Of a stretch of DNA of 64,000 bases, positions 1 through 12,763 are shown piece after piece (position 1 is the stretch's first letter; every line of letters begins with the position of its first letter). The translations under genes and the position numbers were made by a program. Below the pieces are notes generated by a model. The model saw only the letters and a program-made list of their open reading frames with translations, did no database searches and was not told where the DNA came from. The stretch comes from Cryptomeria japonica (Eukaryota > Streptophyta > Pinopsida > Cupressales > Cupressaceae): NCBI RefSeq assembly GCF_030272615.1, contig NC_081413.1, positions 603,754,709 to 603,818,708 of the forward strand. The letters run 5' to 3'.

Positions 1-869
1 CTCTCTTGTTGGTTGGCAACTATGCACTGCCAACATGTTACTTACTGGTCTGCAGTCCTTATGTCTTCAACACAAGTCAGCACTAACTTGTGTACCGGTG
101 ACTCCAATGGCCATGATGCTAGAGGACCTCAAAGATAGTACATCCAGTATGCAACAATGACAATACTGCACATACATCTCCCATACCAGTTGCCATCCTA
201 TACTGGTTGACATTAATGACATCACAATGCCAATAGTGTAATGGTGAGGAAAATTAGGGTTTCACTAATTGAGATAATAAACCACTAATCTTACTAAGAT
301 AACCATTACATTGAAAGAGGGATAAATCCAATAAATCTATCCACAATTCAATTAGGAAAAACACTCACTATTGATTAGATTTACTTGTTTGTTCTCCACC
401 CCCTTTTAGTTGAAATTGGATTTATATTGTGATGTATAGGGTAAATAAATAAATAATTGAAGTGAATCAAAAATAACAAAGTTCTACAAATATTAGATAG
501 AGCCACAAATAAGGATTTAAGAAGAAGAAGAAGCAGAAAATTGGAACCTAATGCTCAAAATTTAGGCTAATTTGTCAAGATCATGGTGGTAGGTTACCTT
601 GGTCATATAACTCTCTAATAGGAAAGTGGGATATTTTCCATATTACAAAGATGCACTATATCTATTGCTAGAAGCTCAAGAAAAATTCTCGAGGTCATTG
701 GGGTAGGTCGCCCTTGTCCTCTACTTTTTGCTCCCTCAAAACTTGAACCTATTTTTCATCTTCAATTTTGTCAGAATCTTCGATCGTAACTCCTAAGTCA
801 ATTTCCTTGATGAAGCTTGCTTGAATCCTCACACAAGGTTTTTTAGGATGTCATGTAGAATGTGTTCAT
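1..869. repeat. Long direct repeat, copy A (left end outside window)
   Basis: This stretch is repeated at 9488-10353 in the same orientation, at roughly 90% identity by eye. Shared landmarks are TTATGTCTTCAACACAAGT, GGAAAATTAGGGTTTCACTA and CCTCACACAAGG. Similarity begins at window base 1, so the copy probably starts further left. It ends near 869, where the two copies diverge after AGGATGTCATGTAG. No coding frame is convincing. It could be a long LTR or part of a segmental duplication; the Copia element at 1394-8428 now lies between the copies. Confidence 0.75.
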
Positions 870-1388
870 AAAATTTTGATCATGGATGTCATCTTCAATG
901 CTTGAACTTGACTTGACTTCTCCTTCAATGCTTGATGGATGCTTGATTGGTTGCTCGCTTAAATGGAATTTGGTAGTGTAATTCGAGTTAGATTAGATGG
1001 CTTAGGTTTCAAATTAGAGGGGTGGGTCTTCTTTTATACCTAACTATTTGAAAACTATTTAAATTTTTGGAGCAAGATGACATGGGACTTAAATTCTGTC
1101 TCACATGATGTGACTGTTATGAGGACCAAATTTGGATCTTGATTGAGAGGACCTAGGCGGTTTTGCACCATGAACTCGAGAATCAAGACTTTGCTTTGGG
1201 GAAAAGACAAGAGAGAAAGTTAAAATGCAAGTATGTGGGAGGTGTGAGTAGAATCAAAGTAGACATCAGGCATCAAAAGACTCCATCAATCCTACTGTGT
1301 TCAGAACATGTTTTCCTTATTTGGCAAACATGGGACCTTCTTCGATCTGTACTTGTCAAACACCTATGAAGCGATCATGCAGATATCT
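870..1388. other. Unassigned sequence between repeat A and Copia-1
   Basis: No credible gene. A 68-codon open frame at 1163-1369 has no recognisable features and is probably chance. This DNA and 8434-9487 formed one continuous stretch before Copia-1 inserted. Confidence 0.4.
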
Positions 1389-1393
1389 TCACC

Positions 1394-2613
1394 TGTTAGA
1401 AAGTTCAGATAACCGAAAGACAACTGAGCGAGGGGAGGTGAATCAGCTGTCATAGATTATAGGAACATTCAACAATTAAAACGTTAATACTAGAACCCAA
1501 AACAATAATATCAAAGTAGTAGTTAATCTAATTAAGCATAAACAATAATCACAAAATAAAAGCCATTGACACAACACCAAGATTTGTATGTGGAAAGCCT
1601 GGTGAATGAAAAAACCATGGTGGGAAGCCTACCCATAGTTAGACAATACTTTTGCACTAAGTATGTGAATTACAATGAAGGGGCCTGCACTTGTAGGAAG
1701 GCCAACAACCTAGAGCACACTGCTCATCACAAAAGGAGCCTCATTGACTACCTATAAATCATGACTACAATCCAGAGAAGTGTTGAACTACAAAAGATAG
1801 CATCTCCCATGTGAGAGTACAGTTCCAATTAAGCTCAATACTAGAGGACTAAATCCTCTTACATAAACTGAATTTGATCTCCAATGGTTGACCAAATCCT
1901 CTACCTGAATGATATTACATTATTCACACATTACATTACTTGACCATGACCTCTTACATTAACCATGATAATCTACAATGAGATCTTGCATCTATTTATA
2001 CAAACCCTCGACTATAAACAATCAGGTCAGCCACCACACAATAAATGAATTAAATAATTACAAACCATGTCGGTCTTAGAGAAAACAAGTAATATCAACA
2101 TATAAGACATCTTGAAAATACATCAATAGGTCCTATGCACATGTTACATTAAAGTCGGTCCATAACCTAGATCAACCGGGACCAAGTATAGATCCACACG
2201 CTTCAGCAATGATCTCCAACCTCCAAGTCTTGAACGTGATCACCAACAACATCCAAAAACTCCATTTGAAGCTACACCAACACCACTTATGCAATTCATC
2301 AAAGGTCTCCACTAAAAGCTCTACCAATGAAACCCTCGCCGAAACTAGAAACCAATATTCTAAGCAAGTAGGATAGCATCCAATCACCAGACCAAAACCA
2401 ACTAACCAAATATGTGTATAAGTATCATGAACAAGCCAATTCCTTCACCAGATTATACCAGAGCCTGCCAGATCATGCTAGATCCAAGTTAAATAGAAAC
2501 CACTCATCCTATCAGGACCAAAAGGGTGCTAGCAAAGCATCCAAGTAGCTAGTGTTGACATCAATGATAAAACATCAATGCAACACATAATCAATTCCAC
2601 CAAATGGCCAACA
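1394..2613 (-). repeat. Copia-1 3' LTR
   Basis: A 1220-bp terminal repeat paired with 7212-8428. On the minus strand it begins TGTTGGCCATTTGG just after the polypurine tract. A TATA-like box, GTATAAATAG, lies near 1992-2001 on the minus strand. The box complementary to GGTGAATCAGCTGTC near 1437 matches the TGATTCACC block found in plant Copia LTRs. Confidence 0.93.
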
Positions 2614-2614
2614 A

Positions 2615-2628
2615 TCTCCCCCTTTGGC
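2615..2628 (-). other. Copia-1 polypurine tract
   Basis: The minus strand reads CCAAAGGGGGAGA directly before the TG of the 3' LTR. This is the plus-strand DNA priming site typical of plant Copia elements. Confidence 0.9.
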
Positions 2629-2984
2629 ATTGATGACAACACTAGATGTGAAAAACATCTAAGTGCCAAAAAAAATGCCAAACAAGTCTCTCCCTGTGGA
2701 AGACAACCAACAATCACCTGCATATAACTCTGAATATCAATATCTCTCCCCCTTTGACATTTTTGATTTCCTTTCTTTACCTTTTTCACATCAACATCTC
2801 TCCCCCTTTGACATCAATGCAGAAATCTGACAGAAATATAAAAGCAAAAAAAAAACATAAGTCTTTGAATCACAAAGATGACTACTCCCCCTGAGCAGTA
2901 GCATCCCACATCATTGCTAGAATGAATAGTATCTTAGATAATGCATGTTAGACTGATGCCAAACCACATCAATCAAGTCTCTAT

Positions 2985-4515
2985 CAGAGGGGCAGAAACT
3001 CCCAATTTGTCTCTTAGATACTCAAATGATTCCTTGGATAAAGGTTTAGTGAAAATATCAGCAATCTTTTCTTTAGTGTTCACATAAACTAGTCTAACTT
3101 CATTTTCTTCCACCTTCTCCTTCAAAACGTTTTTCTTGATAGATATGTGCTTTTTTTTAGAGTGAAATACTAGATTTTTTGATAGATCAATATAATAACT
3201 ATCGATGCATCACAATCTATCTTTATATCCTTCAACATTTTCTTCATCCATAAAAGTTGTGTACAGTTAGTAGTAGCAACAACATGCTTAGCTTTAGCAG
3301 TAGATAGAGAAGTACATGACTATTTCTTGCTGATCCATGAAACTGACTTCTTTCCAAGAAAGAAAGCTCCACTGGAAGTACTTTTCTAGTTAGCAACATC
3401 TCCAGCCCAATCAACATCTATATATGCCCATAAAGTAAATTTATCATCCTTAGGGTACCATAAGCCATATTCTGATGTACCTTGCAAGTACCTAAAAATC
3501 CTTTTCACCACCATCTCATGATTTTCTCTAGGATCACTCTGAAATCTTGAAACAATACAAACAACATTCATAATGTCAACCCTAGTCTGTGTCAAATACA
3601 GAAGACCTCCAATCATAGATTTGTATCTTGTAGGATTTACCGGTGTAGAAACATCTTTTCTTGTCAATTTCTCAATTGTAACCATAGGTGTACTTACGGG
3701 TTTAGAATATCCCATACCAAATTTATTCAACAATTCCTTAGCATATTTAGTTTGATAGATGAAAATACCTTTGCCAGTCTGAGTAATCTGGAAACCTAAG
3801 AAAAAAATCATCTCACCAATCGTAGACATCTCAAATTCTTTCTCTATATTCTTAGAAAATTCTATGCATAACTTATCTTCACCTCCAAAAATAATATCAT
3901 CAACAAATACTTCAACAATCATTATATCATCATCAGTAATTTTATAATATAAATTACTGTCAGCACTACCCTTAGTAAAACCAAGCTTCAAAAGATATTT
4001 ATCCAACCTTGCATACCAAGCTCTAGGTGCTTGTTTCAATCCATATAAAACTTTCCTTAACCTGCAAACCATATCTATATCATCTGATAGTGAAAAACCA
4101 CCAACTTGCTCAATATAAACCTCCTCATCAAGACGCCCATTCAAAAATGCACATTTAACATCCATTTGATAAACCTTGTAGTTTTTATAAGAATCATAGG
4201 CAAGAAATAATCTTACAACTTCAATCCTAGCTACAGGTGCAAAAATTTCTCCATAATCAATTCCTTCCTTCTGAGAATATCCTTTACAAACCAATCTAGC
4301 CTTATTCCTTATAACTTGACCATCCTCATTCAATTTATTCCTAAAACCCCATTTAGTTCCAATAACATTTTTAGTTTTAGGTTGGGGAACCAAAGTCCAT
4401 GTGTTATTTTTCTCAATCTGATCTAATTCTTATTCCATAGCTTTTAACCAATGTTCATCTTTACATGCCTCAATTACTGATACTGGTTCAACTTGTGAAA
4501 TTAAACATACCTCAT
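2985..4515 (-). pseudogene. Copia-1 pol: reverse transcriptase and RNase H
   Basis: The RT copies element RNA into DNA and RNase H removes the RNA strand. The best open part is 3386-4393 (335 codons): [10 protein letters not shown] at the start of the RT domain, then [46 protein letters not shown], and the catalytic motif as FVDD with both Asp retained. Upstream, to about 4515, the frame recovers KDEHWLKAM and [10 protein letters not shown] past a stop. Downstream, after the stop near 3386, RNase H continues with KSTSSGAFFLG, SWISKK and ADIFTKPLSKESFEYLRDKL, ending near 2985. The usual SSTEAEY of RNase H reads STAKAKH here, so catalytic acidic residues are lost. Non-functional copy. Confidence 0.93.
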
Positions 4516-4539
4516 TAGTTGCCAATCTTCTTCTTGTCA

Positions 4540-5495
4540 TCACTCCATTGCTCTTAACCCCAATAATTTGATCTTCTGGAATGATTCAATCTCACATACC
4601 TAAGAGTCTTCTTTCTCTCTGTTCCTCTTCCCTGTTCTTTAGTTACTGTAGAATTCTCTAATGTTTCTGGAATAACTAGTTCAACTTTGTATTCCGGTAA
4701 AGGTGCTACTGGTTTAGATATAATCATTTCCACTGTTGGTTCCTTCTCATAAACTCTTATTTGACTTTTGTTCAGTTCATCTACTTTGACATTTGCACTC
4801 TCCAAAATTCTTTGCAATCTCTTGTTATAACATCTATATGCTTTACTTTCATTAGAATAACCAAGAAATATGCCTTCATCACATCTAGGATCAAATTTAC
4901 CAATAGTATCATCTCTCTTGATATAACATTTACTACGAAAAAATTTGAAATACTTAACTATAGGTGTATTGCCAAACCATAATTCATAATGTGTCTTACC
5001 GGTTTCTCCTTTGATATGTACTCTATTGAATGTATAAACTGATGTACTCACTGCTTCTCTCCAGTAGATATGAGGTAGATTAGCTTCCATCATCATTGTT
5101 CTAGCAACATCCAAGATAGTTCTGCTTTTCCTTTCCACAACTCCATTTTGTTGAGGTGTCCGGGGAGCAGAAAATTGTCTTCTTATACCATGCTTGTCTC
5201 AAAAGTTATTAAACTCACCGGATGTGAATTCTCTACCATGATCTGATCTCAAATATTTAATCTTCAATCTTGTCTCAGTTTCCACTTTAGCCTTAAAGAT
5301 TTTAAACTTTTCAAATGCTTCAGATTTTTCTCTCAAAAAAGTAACCCGCATCATTGTAGAATAATCATCAATGATTAGCATGAAATATATATCACCATGA
5401 AAACTTTTAACTCTAGCAGGGCCACACAAATTAGTACGAATAAGATCAAGAAAATCATTTTATTTATCTTGTATACTCCTAAAAGTGGTTCTGAC
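4540..5495 (-). pseudogene. Copia-1 pol: integrase core and C-terminus
   Basis: Integrase joins the DNA copy to the host chromosome. Two open pieces lie in sequence: 5199-5429 and 4554-5138, separated by a stop near 5198. Core Asp residues are seen in MLIIDDYS and in LRSDHGREF, and the Glu in PQQNGVVERKSRT, giving the DDE triad. The downstream part has the Copia-typical KFDPRCDEGIFLGYS block, then a variable proline-rich linker toward RT. The zinc-binding N-terminus is in the preceding piece (5496-5945). Confidence 0.92.
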
Positions 5496-6060
5496 CTATT
5501 TACCCATTTGACATTCCTTACATACTGGATTATAGGGCTTCATAATCTTAGGTATATCCCTAACTGGCTTAGTTGAAATGATCTTCACAATGCAATCAAA
5601 ATTAACATGACACAACCTTTTATGCCATAGCCAACTCTCATCAATCTGTGTAATCAAACATGTCTTCTCACCAGAGTTCAAATGAAATATATTACCTTTT
5701 GCCTGTGTATCGGTTGCAATCTCCAAGCTAGATCTACTAATGATTTTGCATTTTCCATCATTGAATTGTAGTTGAAATCTCTTATCTACCAATTGTCCTA
5801 CACTCAAAAGATTATGCTTCAAACCTTTAACATAAAAAACATTATCAATATTGTTCTTACCATCCAATGATATAGTTCCTTTTCCTTTAATCATACATGC
5901 CTTGTCATCTCCAAATCTAACTAGTCCACCATCAAATTCTTGCAAAGATAGAACTTCCCTTTATCTCTAGTCATATGATGTGAACAACCACTGTCAATTA
6001 CCCATTCATCCTTGTCATCAATTTTAGTAGCAAGTGCCTTCTCTTCAGGTACATTCTCTT
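5496..6060 (-). pseudogene. Copia-1 protease and gag-pre-integrase region
   Basis: The aspartic protease active site DSGCSHHMT is near 6000 on the minus strand, preceded by DEWVI. A frameshift near 5950 separates it from the open part 5496-5945, which begins EFDGGLVRFGDDKA and carries VFYVKGLKHNLLSVGQL, the usual Copia protease-to-integrase stretch. The integrase zinc site follows: WHKRLCHVNF for the two His and CKEC for the two Cys. The protease would cleave the polyprotein; this copy cannot be made in one piece. Confidence 0.9.
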
Positions 6061-6097
6061 CCAATGCTAGATCATCTTCCTTGATAGCTAGGAATAC

Positions 6098-7090
6098 TCA
6101 TTCCTTCCCATTGCCGGATCCTTTAGCAAAGTCTTCTACTGGTTCATTGTCTGAATCAATAATGTCTTCCTTATCTGCTATGTAGCATGATTTGTCTCTA
6201 TTTTTCTTGTATTTATACTTGTTCTGATATCCAGGGTTAGGCTTAAATGATCTTTTAACTCTTTCTTCAAATATTGAATTCCTTTTAGGACATCTAGATG
6301 CAAAATGACAAATCTTATTACATGCAAAACATTTAAAAGGTGCTTTTCCTCCATACTTACTTCCTATCAGTCCTTTCGGTACTCTTCTAGAAAATAGTGC
6401 TTCAAGTTGCTGAAACTCATCATTTTCTCTCTTCATATCTTCTAACGCCTTTTCATATAAAGCTTTCCAATCTTGCTTACCGATTGCAGATGTAGATGCA
6501 TGAAAAACATGTTCAGTCTTCATAGCTCCAGAAGGTCCAAATTCCTCAAGCTCAAAAGAAGATAGTTTCCCAACCAAAGTATCTCCGTTGACAGTTGTAT
6601 TAGCCATTATTTTCAACTCATTAATAGTAGTAGCCTTCATTTTGTAAGCCGATGGTAGGGCTCTTAGGAATTTAGAAACAATTTCATATTCGCTCAGAGT
6701 TCCACCACAATATTGAATTCTCATAACAATCTCATTTACCCTTCCCATGAATGCAGTAATCCTTTCATCTTCTTCCATCTTCAGGTTTTCATATCTCACC
6801 CAGTAACCATCAAGTTTAGCAATCTTCACTATAGGGTCACCTTCATTAAGAGTCTCCAACTTATCCCATATAGCCTTTTCAAATGATTTGTTTGTTAATC
6901 TCATTATTTACTGATCAGGAAGTGCACACAAGAGGGCTTCTCTTTCTCTACAATCATTCTCAAGCTCCTTGTCTAGGTTTGTTGGAGGAGGATTGCTAGA
7001 GCTTGGATTAAAGGGTGTGACACCATTCTGTGTGATCTCCCAAATCTCCTTGCAAAGACATCTCAGATGAGTCTCCATTTGAATCTTCCA
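6098..7090 (-). pseudogene. Copia-1 gag (UBN2-type with CCHC zinc knuckle)
   Basis: Capsid/nucleocapsid protein. The open part 6098-6904 (268 codons) has the Copia gag core (SFEKAIWDKLE, KFLRALPSAYKMKAT) and one nucleic-acid-binding knuckle, CFACNKICHFASRCP, fitting CX2CX4HX4C. The frame continues upstream past a TAA at about 6904 with ELENDCREKEALLCALPDQ, so the original start was probably near 7090 or beyond. The C-terminal tail is lysine-rich and then acidic. Broken by at least one stop. Confidence 0.9.
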
Positions 7091-7194
7091 TACTGTGTAA
7101 TTTGTTCAGATAACCAGAAGACAACTGGATGAACTTGAATTGGTAGTCGCCATAGGATCTTCCTCAAGAAGTTAAGCTTTGTGCAAAGAAGACC

Positions 7195-7210
7195 AAATCT
7201 TTGATACCAA
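7195..7210 (-). other. Copia-1 primer binding site (initiator Met tRNA)
   Basis: The minus strand reads TTGGTATCAAAGATTTGG two bases after the 5' LTR end. It matches the TGGTATCAGAGC primer site used by most plant Copia elements, with decay. Confidence 0.88.
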
Positions 7211-7211
7211 T

Positions 7212-8428
7212 TGTTAGATAGTTCAGAAAACTAGAAGACAACTGAGAGGGGGGGTGAATCAGTTGTCGTAGATTACAAGAATATTCAACAATTAAAAGTT
7301 TAATACTGGAACCCAATACAATAATACTAGAATAGTAGTTAATCCAATTAAGCATAAACAATAATCATAGAATAAAATCCATCCACACAACACAAAGATT
7401 CATACATGGAAAACCCAATAAAGGAGAAAACGGCAGTGGGAAGCCTACCCACAATCAGATAATACTTTTGTAGTAAGTATGTGAATTACAATAAAGGGGA
7501 TTGCACTTGCAAGAAGGCAATCATCCTAGAGCACACTGCTCAGCACAAAAGGAGCCTCACTGACTACATACAAATCTAGACTACAATCTAGAGAAGTGTT
7601 GAACTACCAAAGATAGCATCTCCTATGCCAGAGTACAGTTCTGATTAAGCTCAATACTGGAGGACTAAATCCTCTTACATAAACCCAATTCAATCTCCAA
7701 TGATCGACCAGCTCCTCTACTTGAATGATATTACATTATTCGCACATTACATTCCTTGGCCATGACCTCTTACATTAACCATGATGATCTACAATGAGAT
7801 CTTACATCTATTATATAGAACCTCGACCATAAACAATAAGGTTGGCCACCAGACAATAAAAAAATTATAGAATTACAAACCATGTCGGTCTTAGACCAAA
7901 CAAGTAATATCAACACATAAGACATCCCAGAAATACATGAATAGGTCCTATCCACATGTTACATTAAAACCTGTCCATAACCTAGATCAACCAGGACCAA
8001 GTATAGGTCCACACACTTCATCAATGATCTCCAACCTCCAAGTCTTGAACATGATCACCAACAACATCCAGAAACTCCATTAGAAGCTACACCAACACCA
8101 CTTATGCAATTAATCAAAGATTTCCACTAAAATCTTTGTTGTTGAAACCCTCACCGAAACTAGAAACCAATCTTCGAAGCAAGTAGGATATCATCCGATC
8201 ACGAAACCAAAACTAACTGACCAAATATGAGTATAAGTATCATGAACAAGGCAATTCCATCACTAGATTATACCGGAGCCTGGCGGATCATGCCAGATCC
8301 AAGTTAACCAGAAACCACTCATCCTACCAAGACCAGAAGGGTGTTGGTAAAGAATCCAAACAACTAGTGTTGACATCAATGACAAAACATCAATGCAACA
8401 CATAATCAATTCCACCAAGTGGCCAAAA
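7212..8428 (-). repeat. Copia-1 5' LTR
   Basis: 1217-bp partner of 1394-2613. A TATA-like minus-strand box (CTATATAATAG, about 7808-7819) corresponds to that of the other LTR and marks the likely start of element transcription. The outer edge is followed by the TCACC duplication at 8429-8433. Confidence 0.93.
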
Positions 8429-8433
8429 TCACC

Positions 8434-9487
8434 TACCTTGATCACTACCTGGATAGTCAACATCGATTGTGAAGTCATTAAATCAGATCTCTATCCTCTA
8501 ATCAGTCTCGAGCCGCACTCTTCTACTCTTTGACCCATGAAACATGCTGACTAGTCACCACCTACCACACCGACAACACTTTCACCAACCTATGCATGCA
8601 TGCCACTTCACCTCCATGTGGCCCCTTTGTCGACATCCACCTTTGCTAAGTCTTCTATGTCCATCTAGATAGGATCACTAACCAACCACACAACTAGGTT
8701 CATCTACCAGTTCACAGAGCCTGTCGGTTATACCCTAACCAGTCTGTATTCAACCTTGCACTTTGCCTCTCTTCTGGTGGAGAACCTAAACCACTTCGCA
8801 CCTATGCCAACCTACCTCATGCACATCTTCATTAGATGGGAGCCTTCTGCATGTGCACTTTGTCAGCATTACTAGTGGACATACTTATCAGCAGACACCT
8901 TGGTGACACCATGTCATCAACCTTCAACTGCCTGCATCTGTCTGCATCTGTGGCAACACCTTTATTCACCAATGGATCAGTTATGCTATTAATATGTTTG
9001 TCAAAGTGACAACGATATCCTTCAATCTCAATACCAACAACTCATTATGTCTATTTAGTTGATTCAGTGCATATCTCTGATCTCATGCACCTAGGGCAAC
9101 TTAGAGTTTCACTAGTTGATCTTGTGTGAGCCTTCAAACACTTTCCTTTAACTCTTTTATCTTATCTCATAGAACTATGATGCATTTAATGCATAATAGG
9201 ACATAAGATCCATTTACCGATGGGAGTGGACACCCTTTTCATCTCCATCTTGCATTGCACCAATGTGGCTTCCCTGTTTGAGCAACATATCTTCAAACAG
9301 GCACATGCGATCCGGTTGGGCATATTCACTGTCAGTCATCTCTACAAATGGTGACTGCATCTTTATCCAGTAGGAGTCCTACTGTTTGACATCCACACAG
9401 CATATCGGTGGCCTAGACATACTTCACCTCTAGTGTTGATGTGATTTAGGTAATATTCCCCCTCTTCATCACAATCAACTACAAAGC
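8434..9487. other. Unassigned sequence right of Copia-1
   Basis: Continuation of the pre-insertion sequence of 870-1388. I see no coding frame, terminal repeat or RNA gene. It leads directly into repeat copy A'. Confidence 0.4.
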
Positions 9488-10353
9488 ATCCTACTCTCTT
9501 TTTGGCAGGAAACTATGCACTACAAATATGTCACTTACTGATCTGCAGTCCTTATGTCTTCAACACAAGTGAACACTAACTTGTGTACCGATGATTCCAA
9601 TGGCTATGATGCTAGATGACATCAAATATATCACATCTGATATGCAACAATGACAATACTGCATATACATCTCCCATATTGGTTGCCATCCTATACTAGT
9701 TGACATCAATGACAACATAATGCCAATAGTGTAATGGTGAGGAAAATTAGGGTTTCACTAATTGAGATATTAAACCACTAATCTTACTAAGATAACCATT
9801 ACATTGAAAGAGGGTTAAATCCAATAAATATAGCCACAATTCAATTAGGAAAAACACTGAACATTGATTAGATTCACTTGTTTGTTCTCCACCCCCTTTT
9901 AGTTGAAATTGATTTATACTGTGAACTTTAGGGTAAAGAAATGAATAATTGAAGTGAATTAGAAATAACAAGGCTCTACAAACATCACATAGATCCCCAA
10001 ATAAGTATTTAAGAAGAAGAAGAAGAAGAAGAAGATCGGAACCTATTGCTGGAAATTTAGGTCAAATTGTCAAGATCATTGTGGTAGGTCAGCCTGGTCA
10101 TATAACTCTCTAATAGGCAAGTGGGATATTTTCCAGATCATAGAGATGCACTATATCTATTGTTGGAAGCTTAGGAAAAATTCTTGAGATCATGGTGGTA
10201 GGTCACCCTTGTCCTCTACTTTTTGCTCACTCAAAATTTGAACCTATTTTTCATCTTCAATTCTATAAAATTTTTTTATCATAGTTCCTAAGTCAATTTC
10301 CATGATGAAGCTTGCTTTAATCCTCACACAAGGTTTTTAGGATGTCATGTAGG
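9488..10353. repeat. Long direct repeat, copy A'
   Basis: Partner of 1-869 in the same orientation. It includes a short (GAA)n run near 10015-10037 that is shorter in copy A. Right after the shared block the sequence passes into a truncated Copia LTR at about 10362, so the right boundary is a recombination or insertion junction. Confidence 0.75.
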
Positions 10354-10361
10354 ATGTCATG

Positions 10362-10972
10362 TACAATCAATCATCAACACCTTTTTCATACGTAAATTGT
10401 TTTAAAACATTGATTATATATATCCGCAACATGAAATCATATCCATCACTAGTCGGCTCAAGAACACTTAGAACATTATTGAAACGCGAATGAACTGTTG
10501 GCTGAATTCAAGAATAAATATTAATGTAGACCAAAAGAAATTTCTCATACATTACTAAAACTATCAGCTAAACCTCCTAGATCTCAAAACCAATCACCAA
10601 AAATACTCCATCAAATCTGCATAATGATCAACTACACAAGTCAGCTTGTTCTACACTGACAAAATGGAACTCGCTAACCAGAGGATTGTATCATGCATAC
10701 AAATCACCACCAGAGACCAAAAATCTAGAAGAAAATGTTCCAGACATCCATCTACCTTACTTTTGATCCACAACATAAAATGGTAACCTGAAAAAGAAAT
10801 CCGAACTAAAATATTGAACATTGTCAGATGCTCTGTTCTAGGCTTGTCGGACTTAAGTAAATCACCAATTTGACTTCCAGTATGATCAAATGAAGTAATG
10901 TGGATGAGATCACTAACTTGAGTTTCCATCAATGACAATACCTAATAACCTATGGAGTGTCTCTTGCCAGCA
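10362..10972 (-). repeat. Copia-2 3' LTR, outer part missing
   Basis: Matches 17655-18196: shared blocks are GATTATATATATCCGCAACA, ATCATATCCATC and CAAGTCAGCTTGTTCTACAC. It begins abruptly at about 10362. The other copy has about 490 bp more on that side. It retains about 65 bp near 10505-10565 that are deleted from the right copy. Confidence 0.87.
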
Positions 10973-10988
10973 ATCTCCCCCTTTGGCA
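10973..10988 (-). other. Copia-2 polypurine tract
   Basis: The minus strand reads GCCAAAGGGGGAGAT immediately before the LTR start TGCTGGCAAGAG, the same tract type as Copia-1. Confidence 0.87.
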
Positions 10989-11229
10989 TTGATGGCAAGA
11001 CTTAGTGAAAAATGACTAAGTGTCAGAATTATACCAAGATATGGATACACTGCCAAACTCAAAATCTCAAAATTTAAAACTCCCCTTGAGATAAATATTA
11101 CATTTTTCACTGCCCTACACTCCCCCTTTGACATCAATGGTAAAGGTAGGGATTTGCATGCCAAAATTCAAACAAAAAATCTATACACAACAACATATGT
11201 ACACATAGACCCTACCAAATTACATAAAA

Positions 11230-12763
11230 TTGATAATATTTGCAAAAGTGTTCTTCAATGAGTTCATGAGTTCAAATGACCATCCCAACCTTTCTTGAGA
11301 CACTCCAAGACTGATATGAGACCATGTAAGAGAAATGCTTGCATCAGTGCCGACTGAAGATCTTGGGAATCATTTGTGGCTATGGCATCTTGGGCTTCCT
11401 TTAAGGTATTAGGTATTCTATCCAACTTAGGAGTAATCAGACTCTAAAGTTCACTAAGTCTACCAATGATTTTTTCCTTATCATGCATTAACCTCTTAAT
11501 TTTGTCAAGCAAAGATATGACCTGAATTTCTTGACTAGCTACAAAAGTAGTCAAAGGATTAAAGGATTGAGAGATACCTGCCAATTGTTTCTCATTCTCC
11601 TTTATCTTCTTCTCAATAGCTACAACAAACTTAGAAAATGATAGAAATGATTTGTAAACAATGCCTCTTCAGATAAGGCATTTTGAATACTTTTCACATA
11701 GTTGTTTAGCAAACTTCTTTCATGAGCAATCATCTTCTTCAATTCACTGAATCTTTTTGCATCAAACTCCTTCCAGACTCTAACTTCAACTATTATCTTC
11801 TCTAGGACACAGGATGCAAGACCGAGCAACTCACTGTCCTCCATATGAGATTTCAAAATCTCCTCTCTTTATTTTACCTATGCAAATGCTGCTAGCTACA
11901 ATTTTTGAATGTGAGAAAGGGTGGCCAAATTAATAGTTCCTTGAAATAGTATCATATCATAAAAAATAAGCTTATCCTTCTCAATGAAGTCCTTGACATC
12001 TTCAACAATGTCTCTTGCTTTAGAGAAAACATCAATTACCTCAAGCTTTTTAACTTTTGTGTCCATTTCTGCTTTGACCTCCTTTGGACCTTCAGTGTCA
12101 GTTGGAGTTTGAGTCTCCACATATGGAATTGTGTCCATTTTATTTAATTGATCCAGAGGACTCTAAGTACATCCTCAACTGAATCTACTTTTTCTATCTC
12201 CTCTCCACCTTGATTTTCTTTCTCTTTATCCACACCTTCCTCTTCTGGAATAGAGGAAATATTTACTTCAACCCATTCAACTTTTGAATGCAATGTTTGC
12301 ACTTACAGAATAGATGAATCAACAACATCAATTTTTTTCTTATTTAGCATTGGCTTCAAGATCTTCTTTGTCTCTTTGACCACTTCATCAATTTTCCCAA
12401 TCATAAGCTTGTTTATTCTGGTTTTGCTTCTAAACTCCTTTCTAGCTTCTTTGAGTATTGTATTTATTTCCTCTACAACTACCACAAGGCATAGATTTAC
12501 CAACACATATTATTTAAACCTTTCATATTCTTCCTTTTCACTACCTCTTCTCATCTCTAAAAGGCTATACAAATTTTTAGGAATCTCAAACATTATTTCA
12601 ACTAGATCCCTATTGAAAATATTCAAGTACTTCACTATGGCTTTTTCAAGAATTCTCTTACTGGCATCATCAAACTTGTCATAATATTTAGAGAGTGGCT
12701 TCAAATTACCTTGCACCGTGAGTGCTTCTTCAACATCTTGAACTAACATGCCAAGATTATCTG
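11230..12763 (-). pseudogene. Copia-2 unrecognised coiled-coil protein, C-terminal half
   Basis: Successive open pieces on the minus strand (12510-12763, 12303-12506, 11896-12138, 11620-11856 and a frame to about 11230) encode charged, helical protein rich in Lys, Glu and Leu, for example KFDDASKRILEKAIVKYLN, ARDIVEDVKDFIEKDK and FDAKRFSELKKMIAHERSL. Stops and frameshifts separate the pieces. No domain is recognised. The position, downstream of gag and upstream of the polypurine tract, is where pol normally lies. It joins 13992-15591 when the solo LTR is removed. A captured host gene or an element-specific protein are both possible. Confidence 0.6.

Larger units (their letters stand above)
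1394..8428 (-). mobile_element. Copia-1: complete but decayed Ty1/copia LTR retrotransposon
   Basis: All structural parts are visible on the minus strand: 5' LTR 7212-8428, primer binding site, gag, protease, integrase, RT, RNase H, polypurine tract and 3' LTR 1394-2613. The gene order INT before RT is diagnostic of Ty1/copia. The same five bases, TCACC, flank both ends (1389-1393 and 8429-8433), so it is one undisturbed insertion. LTR ends on the plus strand read TGTTAGA and GGCCAACA (GGCCAAAA in the right copy). The two LTRs differ at many sites (about 10% by eye) and the coding region has stops and frameshifts, so the copy is old and dead. It lies inside the sequence that separates repeat copies A and A'. 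Confidence 0.95.

Noticed and set aside
2172-2789. Minus-strand open frames of 71 and 86 codons
   Set aside because: They lie in the Copia-1 LTR and polypurine tract and have no protein features.
10651-11164. Minus-strand frames of 95 and 83 codons
   Set aside because: They cover the Copia-2 3' LTR and polypurine tract; not coding.
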